A stretch of DNA of 64,000 nt from Mimachlamys varia (GCA_947623455.1 OX392540.1:27832410-27896409), one strand, 5' to 3'. Shown: positions 33,863-45,357, counted from the stretch's first letter. Notes: generated from the letters alone by a model not told the origin. Translations and numbers: made by a program.

Positions 33863-34297
33863 ATTGTCGGTGCTTCGTTGAGGACATTTCATCACTAGTC
33901 CTCGCCAAAAAGTTCGTTAAAGTAAGTGCTGCTATCAGTAATATGTACCGTCTCTATAGCGATTCGCTGTTCTATTTGTTTCTGTCCGCGCGTTGTTTTT
34001 GGACACATCATGACTGGATTAATACATCGTTATAAACATTCTGCTTCCAGCTGATATTTGTTTGTTATCAGCTATTATATGTGGCACGTTGATTCCCAAT
34101 TAAGTCCGTTTCATTTGTCACGTATCGCTGTGTACACTGCGGGGTATAACGTGTACGTTATATACCATTGTGCTGCTGTTTTATTCATTTCTGTCCTTGC
34201 TGGATCATTGGATTTCCTGGGCTACATTATTATAAAAATATAACAAAAGAGATGATTTGACAAGTGTGTTAATGTGATAATGAATTCATTAAACTGT

Positions 34298-34475
34298 ATT
34301 TGGTTGGTTGGTTGTTTTCACGTCCTATTGACAGCCAGGGTCATTTAAGGACAGCCTCCCGGTGTAAGCGATGTGTGTGTGTGTTGAGAGCATGTTCGTG
34401 TAAGCTTTCTTGCGATAGTCCGGATATTTTGCCATTTGATATTGCTACCACACTGAAGTATACTGCCGAAGGTAA
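34298..34475. repeat. Family C copy
   Basis: TTGGTTGGTTGGTTGTTTTC, ACGTCCTATTGACAGCCAGG, 'gtcatttaaggacagcctcccgg', TG-rich stretch, 'gcgatagtccggat', and 'gctaccacactgaagtatactgccgaagg'. The last motif also flanks the 19-bp array at 54.4 kb. Confidence 0.7.
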
Positions 34476-34670
34476 TTCAGGTTTCTTTTCATCAATGAAT
34501 GTTATGCTAATTATCATCATCATCATAATACTATGAAATGAGTACTAATAAGAGACCAATGCCTGAGAAAATTTCGCTTTATACGTTATATTTGTTCGAT
34601 GAACTAGTGTAATTATCAAATGATATCTTTAGAGCAAACGTTTATAAGATCGTTACTCTTGTGCGCCAAG

Positions 34671-34696
34671 CCCCCCCCCCCCCCCCCCAAAAAAAA
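34671..34696 (+). repeat. Poly(C)18 then poly(A)8
   Basis: A simple C run followed by an A run. Length is likely polymorphic or sequencing-sensitive. Confidence 0.9.
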
Positions 34697-34699
34697 GCG

Positions 34700-35080
34700 A
34701 AGCTCTTAAAATGTAATACATACGTGCGAAAACAGAGTTGTTTCCCCTTTCTAAAAGTTTCCTTTTTGTTTTCGTCCGGATGAAGCCCTTCGGTGGGGAA
34801 ACCGGAGAAACATCACACAATCACGTCATCCTCGGCTTTCATCGGTTATTTCCGGATGGTTGTAAAATAACCGGAAAATATTTCAGCTGATGTCCGTTGC
34901 TAATATCTGTTTGTCGATGCTCAAGAGGTTTTCATGTCACTTTTTTATGCATCGCCACTCATAAAAGGAACAATTTACAATAACTACGTTTTTACATCGC
35001 TCTGAGTTTATAAAAATAGTAAACTGTGATCATTTAATGTCCCGATCGATCCTGGCGATTTAATGCATATAAGTACTGTC
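34700..35080. other. Intergenic, nothing recognised
   Basis: No supported feature. Confidence 0.35.
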
Positions 35081-35425
35081 TACAACGGTGTATCGTTATC
35101 GTTATGTACAGTGATGTGCGACTATACTGCACACGTAAACAGCTTGTTTACATGTCAATAAAAAAATGCAAATATCACATCTCAAACAGCTTTGAAAATA
35201 TTTGATCTGACAAAAAACTGACATTTCAGAAAGCATCGATTCAAGATCACAGGACCACTCGATAAACATGAGAAATGTGATAAACTGCCTGTCAGTCTGA
35301 TTTCTTGATTTTATTTCATGTCAGATCCTACAAAATGTTTGTTTGAGATTGATCATAGAATTTCGTTCGCTTTTAAAAGTTACACAGTAATTACGTTGAT
35401 ATTCGACAGTACATAATCAGTGGTT
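35080..35425 (+). repeat. Direct duplicate of 31,860-32,225
   Basis: See the partner entry. This copy has 'cgtaaacagcttgtttacatgtcaat', TTTGATCTGACAAAAAACTG and CTGTCAGTCTGATTTCTTGA. The two lie 3.2 kb apart in the same orientation. Confidence 0.6.
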
Positions 35426-35488
35426 AGCTAGACATTACCGATGGTTGTAACCTATGTGTTTCTGATCAAAGTATTGATTGCTTAAGCA

Positions 35489-35934
35489 TTGAAGTCACAG
35501 GCACTTGTGGCCAGGAGAATAACCATCTTTATATATAATATAGCGAAATTTGAAAAAAAATCAAATCAAATATATAAACTAAACTATATTTTCCAATTTT
35601 CTTTTTATGTTATTAATCATCTAAAACCAAAATGAAAATAATAGCCAAATTTCAGGTTGATACGTCAAGCGCTTAAATTTCACAACAAATCGACGATCAG
35701 ATACTGAAAAAGAGAGTCTGATGGTCGATTTTTTTGTGAAATTTAACCGCTTGACGTATCAAGCTGAAATTTGGTAATTATTTTCATTATGGTTTAGATG
35801 ATTAATAACATAAAAAGAATATTGGAAAATATCGTTTATATATTTTATTTTGTTTTTTTCAAATTTCGATTTATTCTATATATCATATATAAAGATGGTT
35901 ATTCTCCTGGCCACAAGTGCCTGTGATTGAAGTG
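35489..35934. mobile_element. ~445-bp fold-back (hairpin) element
   Basis: The left arm (about 35,491-35,700) begins GAAGTCACAGGCACTTGTGG and pairs almost along its whole length with the right arm (about 35,720-35,932), which ends CCACAAGTGCCTGTGATTGA. Landmarks on both arms: 'ccaggagaataaccatctttatat', 'ttattaatcatctaaacc', 'gaaataatt.ccaaatttca', 'gatacgtcaagcg'. The loop is roughly 20-30 bases (35,696-35,725). No coding capacity. It is MITE or fold-back-like, and the high arm identity suggests a recent or conserved structure. Confidence 0.85.
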
Positions 35935-37840
35935 TCTTGATATGGTCAATATAAATGTCGGGACTTTGCAAGCAAGCATCATGTTGTGGGCTAGCGCAAT
36001 ATATGTTTTACTGCTTTACTGCAAAGCTCTGGCATTTATGACGCCCATAAATACCATGTAAAGACATTTTAATACTGAAATTTACATGTTCTATACTTGG
36101 TGCTGACTTATACTGATTTGAATTTGATAAAGACTTTGAAAAATGCTTCATTTTCGACATCTAAATTTCCCAATATGAAACAGCCATTTTGACGGCGCAC
36201 CGTCGCCGTTTCTATGCCGAAACAATGACGTCATGATTGTCACGCGAAGGGGGTTGTTTATCGTCTCTTAAATCGCACGTCTCCCGGTAAGTTTGTATAG
36301 TGGCTTTGCCGTGTATATATAAACATATGCGTATGAAAAGCAATTGCCAAACAGTTTTTTCTGAACTAATCTATATCATTTTTGTGGCCTGACGGAAAGA
36401 CACGGAGAATCTCAATCAATTATAGGAAGCGTGATCGGGCAAATGACCGGAAACGAACCCGGTAATCTTGGTGAAGACGAACGTCAACTTTGACTATATC
36501 ATGCATGTTCAATAAACATGACATGAAAACTACATAAGAAAGACCGGGCCAATGACGGTTTTCCCTGCCAATTTGTCTAGTGTTCAGCTAATACGTACAA
36601 CTTTAATGGTCTTAGCAATAATGCCCGCACGGGAATTCACGATAAATGTCGAGGGAAGCTCTAATAATTACGTAACAGAGAAAAGCTAATTTTGAGAGCG
36701 AAGGAAGAAAACGAGCAGTTTCTGAGAGCGGACTATTTGCTAGGTTTTTCCACTTTGTGTCACATATAGCTACCCTCAACTGATACTTATTTACATGTTA
36801 TATAAGTTTAATCAAGTTTTGATAAGCTGGAGTTGGTACCTACAAGTTAAAATTAGAGACAGATACTATAAGAATTTTCCAAATATCGGACACTTTTTGA
36901 ACGGCGAAATCATGATCAACTGATAATGCAATAAAGACACTATTGCTAAATGATTAAAACACGAACCTTCCTTTTGTAGTAACGGTATTTTGTCTTATTA
37001 AGGTAACCATGATTTTTATGACATAGAGGCTCGTTTTCTTGTCAGAAAGTTGGTAGACCTAAAACTTCATTTTCCTACAGATTAAGTTAACAAATCATTA
37101 CAGCGAATGCTTTGTTTAGATAAACAAATATATAATAACCACCAACCGAAGATAAATCTATTGTTTTAAATGACGGGGGTTAAACTAGGTGTGGAAATAG
37201 GTGTTTTGGACACGTGATTACCTCAGTCGAGGTAATAAGCCATACTTACTTTCCAGGATCACACACTGACAACTCACCTGAACTATTACATAAAAAAATC
37301 CAGTCACGACAGAAACACGTAACTGACCCTTTCAGTTATATGTCATACGGCCATATCGATGGTGTAACACGTGTGTAATAAAACTATCGTGACGTCATCA
37401 ATATATCACGTCATATCATTGTTTCGGTAGTGAAAATTGTAGCATCAAAACAAAAAAAAACAAGTTTTTCTAATAGTAAAATAAATCTGAGTTTCGGTGT
37501 ACGCCCTGATAAATATAATTGATGTGATTAATATCAATGTAATAAGGAATTTATCAAAATCGCTAAATAATCTAATATCACGAGCCTTTATATCAAATTC
37601 TTGAACTCGTTTAATGAATTTCATATTTACATTGACCCTCACGTAAGATCCCCTATATAATTTAAAAATTCCCTTTCCGCGTTTCGGAGAATAGCATGTA
37701 ATATATGTCCTGCATGTACAAAGTATAAATGAGGTTTAAGACCAATGAGATTGACGACGCGTGGCAGGTAGGCTACGGGCGCGTAAAGAGGTTTCATTCT
37801 AGATTAATACAACGGACGGACACGCTGTAATGTTTTATAA
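35935..37840. other. Sparse intergenic DNA
   Basis: No exon supported. A 16-codon frame (36,441-36,491, MTGNEPGNLGEDERQL) is too short to call. A repeat-like 'ccgtcgccgtttctatgccgaaacaatgacgtcatg' lies near 36,200, with a TGACGTCA site. Confidence 0.35.
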
Positions 37841-37847
37841 ACCGAAG

Positions 37848-38020
37848 CAGCAGACGCTTACTCTTCCGGAACACCTGGTCTTATTCTCTTGTGCTTTTAC
37901 GAGAGTTTCTATATAAATATTTCCTTTGTTCCTATTTTGCCTCTAGTTTAATCGATTCGGAGTTCGAATTTTGGTTTTGTTGACGCTTTAGTATTCTCTG
38001 ATTTTGTTTTCATAAAGGCA
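37848..38020 (+). mobile_element. Family A copy, 5'-truncated
   Basis: Starts at 'gaagcagcagacgcttactcttcc', has GGAACACCTGGTCTTATTCT, then TTGTTGACGCTTTAGTATTC and a T-rich end: the standard A terminus. Confidence 0.7.
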
Positions 38021-38144
38021 AAAGAACGAAGGAGTCGGTAAAAACGCAGAGCAGTGTGTTGATGTAGTGTGAGGAGCTAATGACATCAAAGTAAAATGTA
38101 ATGAAATTAGCGAGTTTCAAGGGCAGATTGCAGATGTGCAATTT

Positions 38145-38740
38145 TCTAAGATAATGTAACACACACACATGCTGCACCTTTTAAATTAAGTAATAGATAT
38201 AGTATGCCGAAAAATATATTAAACTGCATCATACAGCTGTTTCGTCCTGTTAGTTCTCTTCAGTGATCAAAGGGGCCAAAAGGTGGGCATCAAAAATTTC
38301 TAAATTAATGTAGAGGCAGAAGAGTTCGGTGCATAGAATCCCTTTAATTTATGAATTTAGAAGTAAAATTAAACTAGTTCTGTATAATTTCAAATCGTGT
38401 ACGACGAACATGTCACAGGGACCTGAGAATTTGTTACAGCTAGTTTTGGACCCAAAATAGGGTGTTTAGCGTAATTTCACACATTTGGGGGGTTAATATC
38501 AATTTCCGATAAAAATGCTCCCTCAGTAGTAATAGTTTTTATGACTACTGAGGGATCATTTTTATCGAAAATTGATCTTAACCCCCCCAATGTGTATATC
38601 ATGTACCTTGCCACGACTTAAATGAGATAACTGAGGCTATGGAGGCTCCAGCAAACTCGGGGACTAACAAATCCACCAGCAGAATCTCCAACTCACTTTC
38701 ATGAACGATGACGTAACAAACACATATGCTGCACCTACGA
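38145..38740 (+). repeat. Family B, dimeric copy split by a hairpin element
   Basis: First half from 38,150, second half to 'cgtgtacgacgaacatg' at 38,411, a ~180-bp insertion (38,412-38,592), then 'tgtatatcatgtacc' and CTATGGAGGCTCCAGCAAAC, and finally a new B head (38,707-38,735: GATGACGTAACAAACACATA) that stops abruptly. ATG flanks both sides of the insertion and could be a target-site duplication. Confidence 0.7.
38479..38597. mobile_element. Hairpin MITE in family B
   Basis: Arms of about 55 bases: CACATTTGGGGGGTTAATAT and 'gataaaaatgctccctcagtagt' pair with 'actactgagggatcatttttatc' and TTAACCCCCCCAATGTG. The 'cctgagaatttgttac' lead-in also occurs at 32,251 near 'gtggcatttttattggaaattgatct', a probable decayed relative. 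Confidence 0.7.
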
Positions 38741-39127
38741 TATTTAATTCTCGGGATAAACTTTTCCATTTTTTCCCCAATTTATTTCCAGTGAATGGAA
38801 TTCTCAATAACATATTGCATAGGAAAACAACATAAAACACGTTTTACTATTTATGCAGTGCTGACATTAGATATTAACAACATAATCAGAAAATTTCACT
38901 CCAGTCAGGTCACGTGAGAGACGAGTCGCAAGTTGGTGTGACAGACTGTCGCAAAGAAAGTCACCTGGATTGCAGTACAAAGACAATGGGCTAATGGTTT
39001 GTGTGAATATGAAACACAGATTTCTAGTGAGCTATAATATGTTGAATGATAAGCCATCAAGGAAATCGGTTGGGTATTTTAGAAAAAAAAAACAGTATAA
39101 AAAATGTGAGATATAATATCATGTAAT

Positions 39128-39262
39128 AAAACAGTTATCGACCTTTTGTTAGGTGAATACGAGGATTTAACAACCTTCGAATGCGATATTTTCCTCGGCC
39201 ATATCACTTTCTCAGGTTGGTAAATCCTCGTATTCATCTAAAAATGGGTCGATAATTGTATA
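39128..39262. mobile_element. Hairpin element, ~45-bp arms
   Basis: 'agttatcgaccttttgttaggtgaatacgagg' pairs with CCTCGTATTCATCTAAAAAT and 'gggtcgataattg'. Inner CAACCT/AGGTTG also pair. Confidence 0.65.
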
Positions 39263-39412
39263 TTATACAACTGTCAAACCTTTGAGGTATTGTAAAATAT
39301 ATTATATTTTTTTCCATCATTTTGTTTTTGAGATCTCTAAGGTTACACACTGATCTAAAATTTGATTTTAAAGGAAATTGAGAGGAGCAATATGCATCCA
39401 TGTACACCATGG

Positions 39413-39635
39413 GTTGTCGGATGGTGCAGTTGATAGCGCACTTGCCTTTCAGCAAGGTGGCCAGGTTCGATTCCCCGACCGGACGTGATAAGGTATGGGG
39501 TCACCTGCCTGACCACGTTGGTTTGCTCCAGTCACTCCAGTTTCCTCCCACAATAAGACACTCGGACCATCAAGAGTGATTAAAATAATTTGGATAACTT
39601 GTTTCATAATTGTTGTAAAATAAATGAAGTTTATA
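39413..39635 (+). mobile_element. SINE type 1, diverged copy
   Basis: GGATGGTGCAGTTGATAGCG head, CAGGTTCGATTCCCCG B-box, 'cacgttggtttgctccag', 'tttcctcccacaataagacac' and a TTGTAAAATAAATGAAG tail. Small deletions relative to the 20.3 kb copy. Confidence 0.82.
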
Positions 39636-40134
39636 TTTATATATATCCATATACATTGCTGTCTCTTTCACACGTTCAAACACACAACTTGAGTGCTGCA
39701 ATTACATAATTACTGATCGGAGTTGGCTATCAGCGATGCAATTATAGCATCGGGAAACTTGCATAAACGGATCTATATTTGCATCAATGGTGTTTAAACT
39801 ACTGAATAACATGCCCGGGACCTCATGATGTGCGACCTTTCAGACAAATAAAATATAAATAAAGATTCGGGTCCCAATACCTAACAGTACACGGGATGTA
39901 CAGATACAACATTGGAACCATTACCTTATTAATAACAAATAATACCATTACCCCTATTTGACAATTTGGCCGATCGAACTTTTAATTTGCTATTGCAGTT
40001 TCAATCCACCCTCAGCATTGTGATAAATTATTATTCAAATATATCATGGGTGTCTGTGCAACAGTCCAGAATATTTGACCCTCGGTACTGGTAATCGACC
40101 GATGCTTTATTGCACAAGGCCGAAGGCCGAGTGC

Positions 40135-40570
40135 AATTAGCGTTAGCAAAACCATAATCCGAACTCAATCTCGATTGAAATAGAGCCAAACTATGAACAA
40201 AGGAAATATGCACATATAGACCCTTGTAAAAGTACAAGAGAATAAAGATGACGTGACACACACATGTGCTGCACCCAGGTGTTCCGGAAGAGTAAGCGTC
40301 TTCTGCTTCATTGTCGACTACCGCCATGTAGAGCTCGGTCATATTCAAACAAACATCAAGTCCTCAAAATGAGAACCGAGTCAGCACTTATGAGCATACT
40401 CAAAAACGTCAATCTTCATATCACTTAAAGATACAGAAATATTTTAAATGACAAAGATGGAGACCATTAAACGCGCCCATAGTTCTGATAAACCTGCATT
40501 TCTCGAATCATTTTGTTGTTAGTTCGTTTGTCAGCAGTCGACATCGATCACGAAAATCTCGATATTCAAA
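40135..40570 (-). mobile_element. Family A, near-full copy with a B-head insertion
   Basis: Runs (on +) from 'gcgttagcaaaaccataatcc' to 'cgatcacgaaaatctcgatattc', including the RT-tail region in reverse with stops. At 40,247-40,274 the sequence is interrupted by GATGACGTGACACACACATG plus 'tgctgcac', the head of family B. The flanking 'agagaataa' and 'ccaggtgttccgg' are contiguous in other A copies. Confidence 0.75.
40247..40274 (+). repeat. Isolated family B head module (~28 bp)
   Basis: Contains TGACGTGACACACACATGTG. It sits inside an A element with no other B sequence attached. Confidence 0.75.
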
Positions 40571-40574
40571 ATCA

Positions 40575-41235
40575 AGCCCTAGAATAACGAATCAACTGCG
40601 ACATGTAAACACCATAGGTTGGAGAAGCAGGTTTGTTACTACAGTGTATGAAGAAATTGGAAAGTTCACGATCGGAAAATTGAAATCATCACGTTTATCG
40701 TATAGCTTAGTAGTAAGCTGTCAAAGTTGAATAACACAGTCTGAAATTAATGTAGTGAATTATAATCTTACTATTCGACAGGTAGGAAAATTTGATTTCC
40801 GGTAAGGATTTCCGACAACTAAACCATAGTAGTATTTAATGCACTTAATGCTATTGCATATATTTTGTCTAGATTTGGGTAGTTTATGGTTTAAAATTTG
40901 AGGAAGGACTGTTGCGTCGGAGTCGTCCGTAATTTCCTCCATTGTTTCAGGTGGACATAATGTAAATACGGACAGTTGTCAGTAGTACATAACTGTTGAG
41001 CATTACTTATATATAAATTTGCTCTGCCCATTAATTGACTACTTCAGCTTGAACGACTATTCAATAATTTGATGTCAGATTCCTTCAAAGGTGAAAACAC
41101 AGGCCAAGCTATTTGTTATTGTCCCTTTGATCTAAATCGTAGAGATTGACCTAACAAAGTGGTGGCACAGTCTGACGCATTGAACACGGAGACCTGCGGA
41201 GTTGATACAGCCAGTTTGCATTTAAAAACATGCAC
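40575..41235. other. Intergenic, nothing recognised
   Basis: No supported exon or repeat. Confidence 0.35.
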
Positions 41236-41880
41236 CTGTCACATTTGATTTTTTACCATGTCCAAACATCCATGTAACGCCCCCTGCAGTACTTCCAGTA
41301 CTTTCGGTATTTTTATGCAACTTGTCCGACATCGGTATTCTTTTTTGTTCATAAAAGGTAAATATACTCCTGAGAGAGACCTGCAGCAGTTGATATTTAC
41401 TTCACCATCGACCCCTTCTTGGGTATGACCCAAACTGACATTGTCATAATAGGCACAATTTTGCTGACCACTATGCAGATTCTGGAATAAGGCCCAGCAC
41501 TCCGGGTTAAACGCATCACATGTATGTAAGCCAATTTTGGTTTCAAACCGGCTCATCAGTGACTGATCCAATCATTACATTCTGATAAAACTGTACCTTA
41601 AATCTCCTATATTCGACCGTCTGTCTCTGTATCATCAGTCTTGTGGTTCATTCCGTGTATTATAGATGTACAGGGATCCCTCTCCATCTCGCATCACGGC
41701 AAAATCGTCCCGTTTTAACATCAATATAATGTGGGTGCGTTATCTTGTAAAACGAAAGCCGAATCCACACTGCGTCATGAGCAAGATACTCGTAGACCAT
41801 CGCTAAGTCTGCATGGGGAAAGGGTGGATGGTGTTTCACAGCCAAAGTCCCTGCTTTTTTTTATTTCTTTCAAATCCCCT
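41235..41880 (-). pseudogene. Coding-like region with frame breaks, family unknown
   Basis: The - strand has two consecutive open stretches. From about 41,845 to 41,660 it reads HADLAMVYEYLAHDAVWIRL, a Y-K-I-T-H-P-H-Y segment and DVKTGRFCRDARW. From 41,571 to 41,239 a cysteine-rich stretch reads LHTCDAFNPECWALFQNLHS, VNINCCRSLSGVYLPFM and GCLDMVK. Shifted frames between and upstream also look protein-like (DDFAVMRDGEGSLYIYNT; DSAFVLQDNAPTLY). That suggests an old gene broken by frameshifts, or several short exons. I do not recognise the family. No ATG begins either stretch convincingly. Confidence 0.3.
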
Positions 41881-42444
41881 TTTAATCCTTTGGTGACGCA
41901 GTGAACCTTTCTCCTTTAACGATGTGTAATATACACTGTATCACCCCCAACAGAACGGAGATGTCGTTGAATGTCCGGTGGATATACTGTCAACGTCGAT
42001 TTCCTATACAGTTATCCATCTGTCCCAGATTACAGTTTGTCCTGAATTTTGTTGAAGTCGTCTCGGAAAGTTTTGACTAGCCGTATTTTTTAAGCAGTTA
42101 TGCGTTCGTTCAATTCGAACAGGATTTGTTAAATTTTGCTTGACCGATTAAAGTTTATTTTAAGAGGTTGAACCAGAGACATAATGTCAATGTGTGTACA
42201 TAAAACGTAGTAAGCACACGACGACGTTTTCTTTTGAGAAATATTCATTTGGAAAGAAACACAAAATTGAGGGGTTTATTTCTTGGGATTTTATTTTCTT
42301 TTTTTCCACATTCTGCCTTTAAATGGATCATAATCTGGATACCTGTTTCATTTTTAAGCAACACTGTATTGGTATGTGTATCTATTTTATCAAAAAAAAT
42401 GTGTGGGTATGTGAGTACTACCTCACAAGCAAGGTCTGGCAAAG

Positions 42445-42618
42445 TATTCTTCTACATTAGTTTAGAAATTTTGGATTCCTCCCTTTTGGCCCTTCGCATC
42501 ACTGAAGAGTCCTAGGAGGATGAAATAGTTGTATGATGCAGTTTAATTTTTTTTCGGCATACTGTATATATTACCAAATTTAAGTGGTGCAGCATATGTG
42601 TGTTTTACGTCAGCTTAT
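42445..42618 (-). repeat. Repeat family B copy, first half
   Basis: Reverse of B from 'ttctacattagtttagaaattttggattcc' to 'gtgtgttttacgtcagc'. The head motif is altered (TTACGTCAG). Confidence 0.7.
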
Positions 42619-42619
42619 A

Positions 42620-43375
42620 CACCAAGTATATTAAACAAGTACATCACTGTTGTCTTTCACACCGCTACCGCGTCGAGGGTAAATAAGACTAATCAAACTT
42701 TGTTTTACAACTTTGCATGTACATTGATGATGGTCAATCCTATCACAAAAGATTGATGTACAGGGACCTAATATTGACCAACTTATAAATTGTACTTTAA
42801 TGGTAATTTCCAGGAATATAAACATCATCTACAATGCTGAGCATGGTCATCATTCAATACATTCCACGCCTCTACATAGCCATGGAGAATATATATGAAT
42901 ATAACAATTTGAATTTGTGTATGTTTTATCATATCATATTTACATACTAAACAATATCATTTGTTAAAAACATTCAACGGATGGGTATTTTTTAAAGCAG
43001 CTGTAAAAGTTTAAAGCGACTTGAAGTGATTGTCATTTTATAACACGGGTGTTTTTTTTTAGCAAAAATGTTGCTTAATGTGAATTTTGTACTTTCACCT
43101 GACATTTATGAAGTTGACGTAGTCACCAATGATTGAGAGTGTCCTTGAAGTTAATGGAATTCGAACATCAAGCTGTCAAAATTATACAAACAATAACGCC
43201 CCTGTTCATTAATATCGAATTTACAAGAAGCGTTTTTAATTTTGTTCCTCTACATGTTGCCTGTCTCCCTATTTAGTGTAAATAGCAAATCCGGGAACTA
43301 GGTCAGCCATTTCGTTGACAAACGTAAAAGTAAAAGTGCGTATGAATATGACGAGATTCTAACAGTGACGAGATT
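42620..43375. other. Intergenic, nothing recognised
   Basis: No supported feature. Confidence 0.35.
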
Positions 43376-43378
43376 TAT

Positions 43379-43600
43379 TTGCAGGTTGTTGGTTGGTTGG
43401 TTGATTTTTACGTCCTATTAACAGTCATGGTCATAAAAGGACGGCATCCCGGTGAATGCGATGTGTGTGTGTTGAGAGCGTTTCGGAGGAGGCTGTGGTA
43501 TGTTCATGTTAGCCTTCTAGCGATAGTCCGGATCTTTGCCGATTTAAAGTGTTACCACAATGAATATACTGCCGAAGTCCCCCACCAGCACAGTTCACCA
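43379..43600. repeat. Family C copy
   Basis: TTGGTTGGTTGATTTTTACG, TCCTATTAACAGTCATGG, 'aaaggacggcatcccgg', TG-rich stretch, 'agcgatagtccggatc', and 'ttaccacaatgaatatactgccgaag'. Confidence 0.65.
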
Positions 43601-43647
43601 TGTTTGCAGATGTATTGTACGTGTTGTGTATCGTTTTAAAAAATTGG

Positions 43648-43868
43648 TTGGATTTGGTTTATTTATTTTAACGTCCTATTAACAGCCATGGTCAGTTAAG
43701 GATGTGCCAGGTTTTGGAGGTGGAGGAAAGCCGGAGTACCCGGAGAAAAACCACCGACCGACGGTCAGTACCTTGCAACTACCTCGTGGGATTCAAACTC
43801 GCAACCCAGAGGTGGAGGGCTAGTGGTAGAATGTCGAAACACATTAACCACTCGGTCACCGCACCCCC
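43648..43868 (-). mobile_element. SINE type 4 (tRNA-Ser/Leu-like head)
   Basis: On the - strand: GGTGACCGAGTGGTTAATGT, a long variable region, then GCGAGTTTGAATCCCACG as the B-box, CTCCGGGTACTCCGGCTTTC, and a tail complementary to ACGTCCTATTAACAGCCATG and the 'ttggttggattt' end. The tail is the same sequence that starts the C copies at 34.3 and 43.4 kb. Confidence 0.82.
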
Positions 43869-43900
43869 CCCCCCTTTCAATTAAGTATATATAAAGTATA

Positions 43901-43986
43901 GTATATTGCTATTTAATACATGCTGTTTTTTGTTTCGTTCCAATAAAATAATCCAAGGACACAGCATGTATTAAATAGCAATATAC
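43901..43986. repeat. Perfect 26-bp inverted repeat, 34-bp spacer
   Basis: The left arm is at 43,901-43,926 (GTATATTGCTATTTAATACA, then TGCTGT) and the exact reverse complement is at 43,961-43,986. It lies just 3' of SINE type 4. Zero mismatches suggest recent origin. Confidence 0.9.
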
Positions 43987-43989
43987 AGT

Positions 43990-45115
43990 GAACATAAAAT
44001 GCAATGTACCTTATTTTTGTTCTTGCTACCTTCTATTTTATTTGCAAATAAAGACCGGTTTATTCTATTGAAATCGCTAACGGAAGTACACCCCATCATT
44101 AGATGGATTACAAGCGTCTGACAGCTCCAGACTACAGACATGTATTGCTGCCTTAATTGATGACGTAACAATGATCGTTTGGGACTTATCGTGTCTTTGT
44201 CTTAATAATTTATCAATACCTACGTAAGCCGAAGATCCAGCATGGCGGAGTGGCTAATTAATGAGGAACCCCTCCCTTGGTGATTACTGTCTGGTGAATG
44301 TGACTCATTGTCTGTCTGCTAAGCCTTTATGAGTCCGTACAACGCAAGAGATACTGTCCAGCGTCACAGAGATATGTTTGCTTTTGTATTGTCTTAAAGG
44401 TACACTCACAATGTACAAAGAGAGCCATTAGGCTGAGCAATCTACATGTAAATATAGGAATTCACAGAAATAAATAAAATATTATTATTATTCTATTTTA
44501 AAGTTGATGAAAAAAATAGTTGTAATGTCGATAACGATCAAGGTCCATAACAGTAATGTGAACTCCAAAAACGTCGATTTATTTTCCTTCTCAGCAACAC
44601 AAATGAAATATATAGTTATATAGAGATACATAATGAATATGTACAATAATCAGGTGCAGCAGACGCCCCGGCCAGAGACGGCCAGACCGCCATGGTCGTT
44701 ACCCTCACTCCCTCTAATCCGTGTCTATCTACGTCAATCTCTGTCTATCTCTGTGTGTTTTCCATCACGGTTATATACCAGAATATTACCTAACATTGTC
44801 AACATTTCCATGTGTACCAAAAATCTACCTGATTCCTGATATTGGTTCTAGGTAGGCTATGACTGGTGGGACATTCTTACACTACGTGGTGGACAGTTTA
44901 GCTAGAGGGACTTATATAACTATAGGAAATATTTTGCATGACTTCTTACTTACTAAACAATAATTTACCAAAAATAACACGATATTGGCTCGTAAACAAA
45001 AATGTCAGGAAACATATAGAAAATAAATAAGTTGTAAATATATAACTGATTATAAAGAGCAGTTGCGTGTGTTAAGTCGTATCCATTGTACTCCAAAATT
45101 TACAATAAGGAAAAG
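43990..45115. other. Intergenic, nothing recognised
   Basis: A C-rich open stretch at 44,650-44,780 (ACGCCCCGGCCAGAGACGGC and a 'tctatctctgtctatctctgtgtg' run) could be untranslated sequence but has no supporting exon. Confidence 0.3.
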
Positions 45116-45118
45116 ATA

Positions 45119-45345
45119 TACTGTAAAACAGGAAATGTTCACCCTCTCTAATATTTCGTTCTCTCATGAAAATATTTGAATTTGCCCTGTCTTGAGTTCC
45201 CCTTCTCAAATGTAGAAAAAATATATATACATGTAATGTGAGACGCAAACCTTTGTTTGGAAAAATATTCGTCTTTTTAAATTCGCCCTTCCATTGATGA
45301 GCGAAAATTAAACGAGGGTGATTTTTTCTAATTTTACAGTACAGT
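45119..45345. mobile_element. MITE with TACTGTAAAA ends
   Basis: TACTGTAAAACAGGAAATG at the left and 'ttttctaattttacagta' at the right, with A/T-rich interior pieces ('catgaaaatatttgaatttgcc' / 'aaattcgcccttcc..gatgagcgaaaatt') that pair partly. This is a common design of non-autonomous DNA elements in molluscs, from memory. Confidence 0.55.
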
Positions 45346-45357
45346 TATTCAAAAGTC

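Noticed and set aside
40031..40348. 105-codon - strand frame
   Set aside because: Spans the family A 3' region and the inserted B head; only the upstream RT-tail part of A is coding-like.
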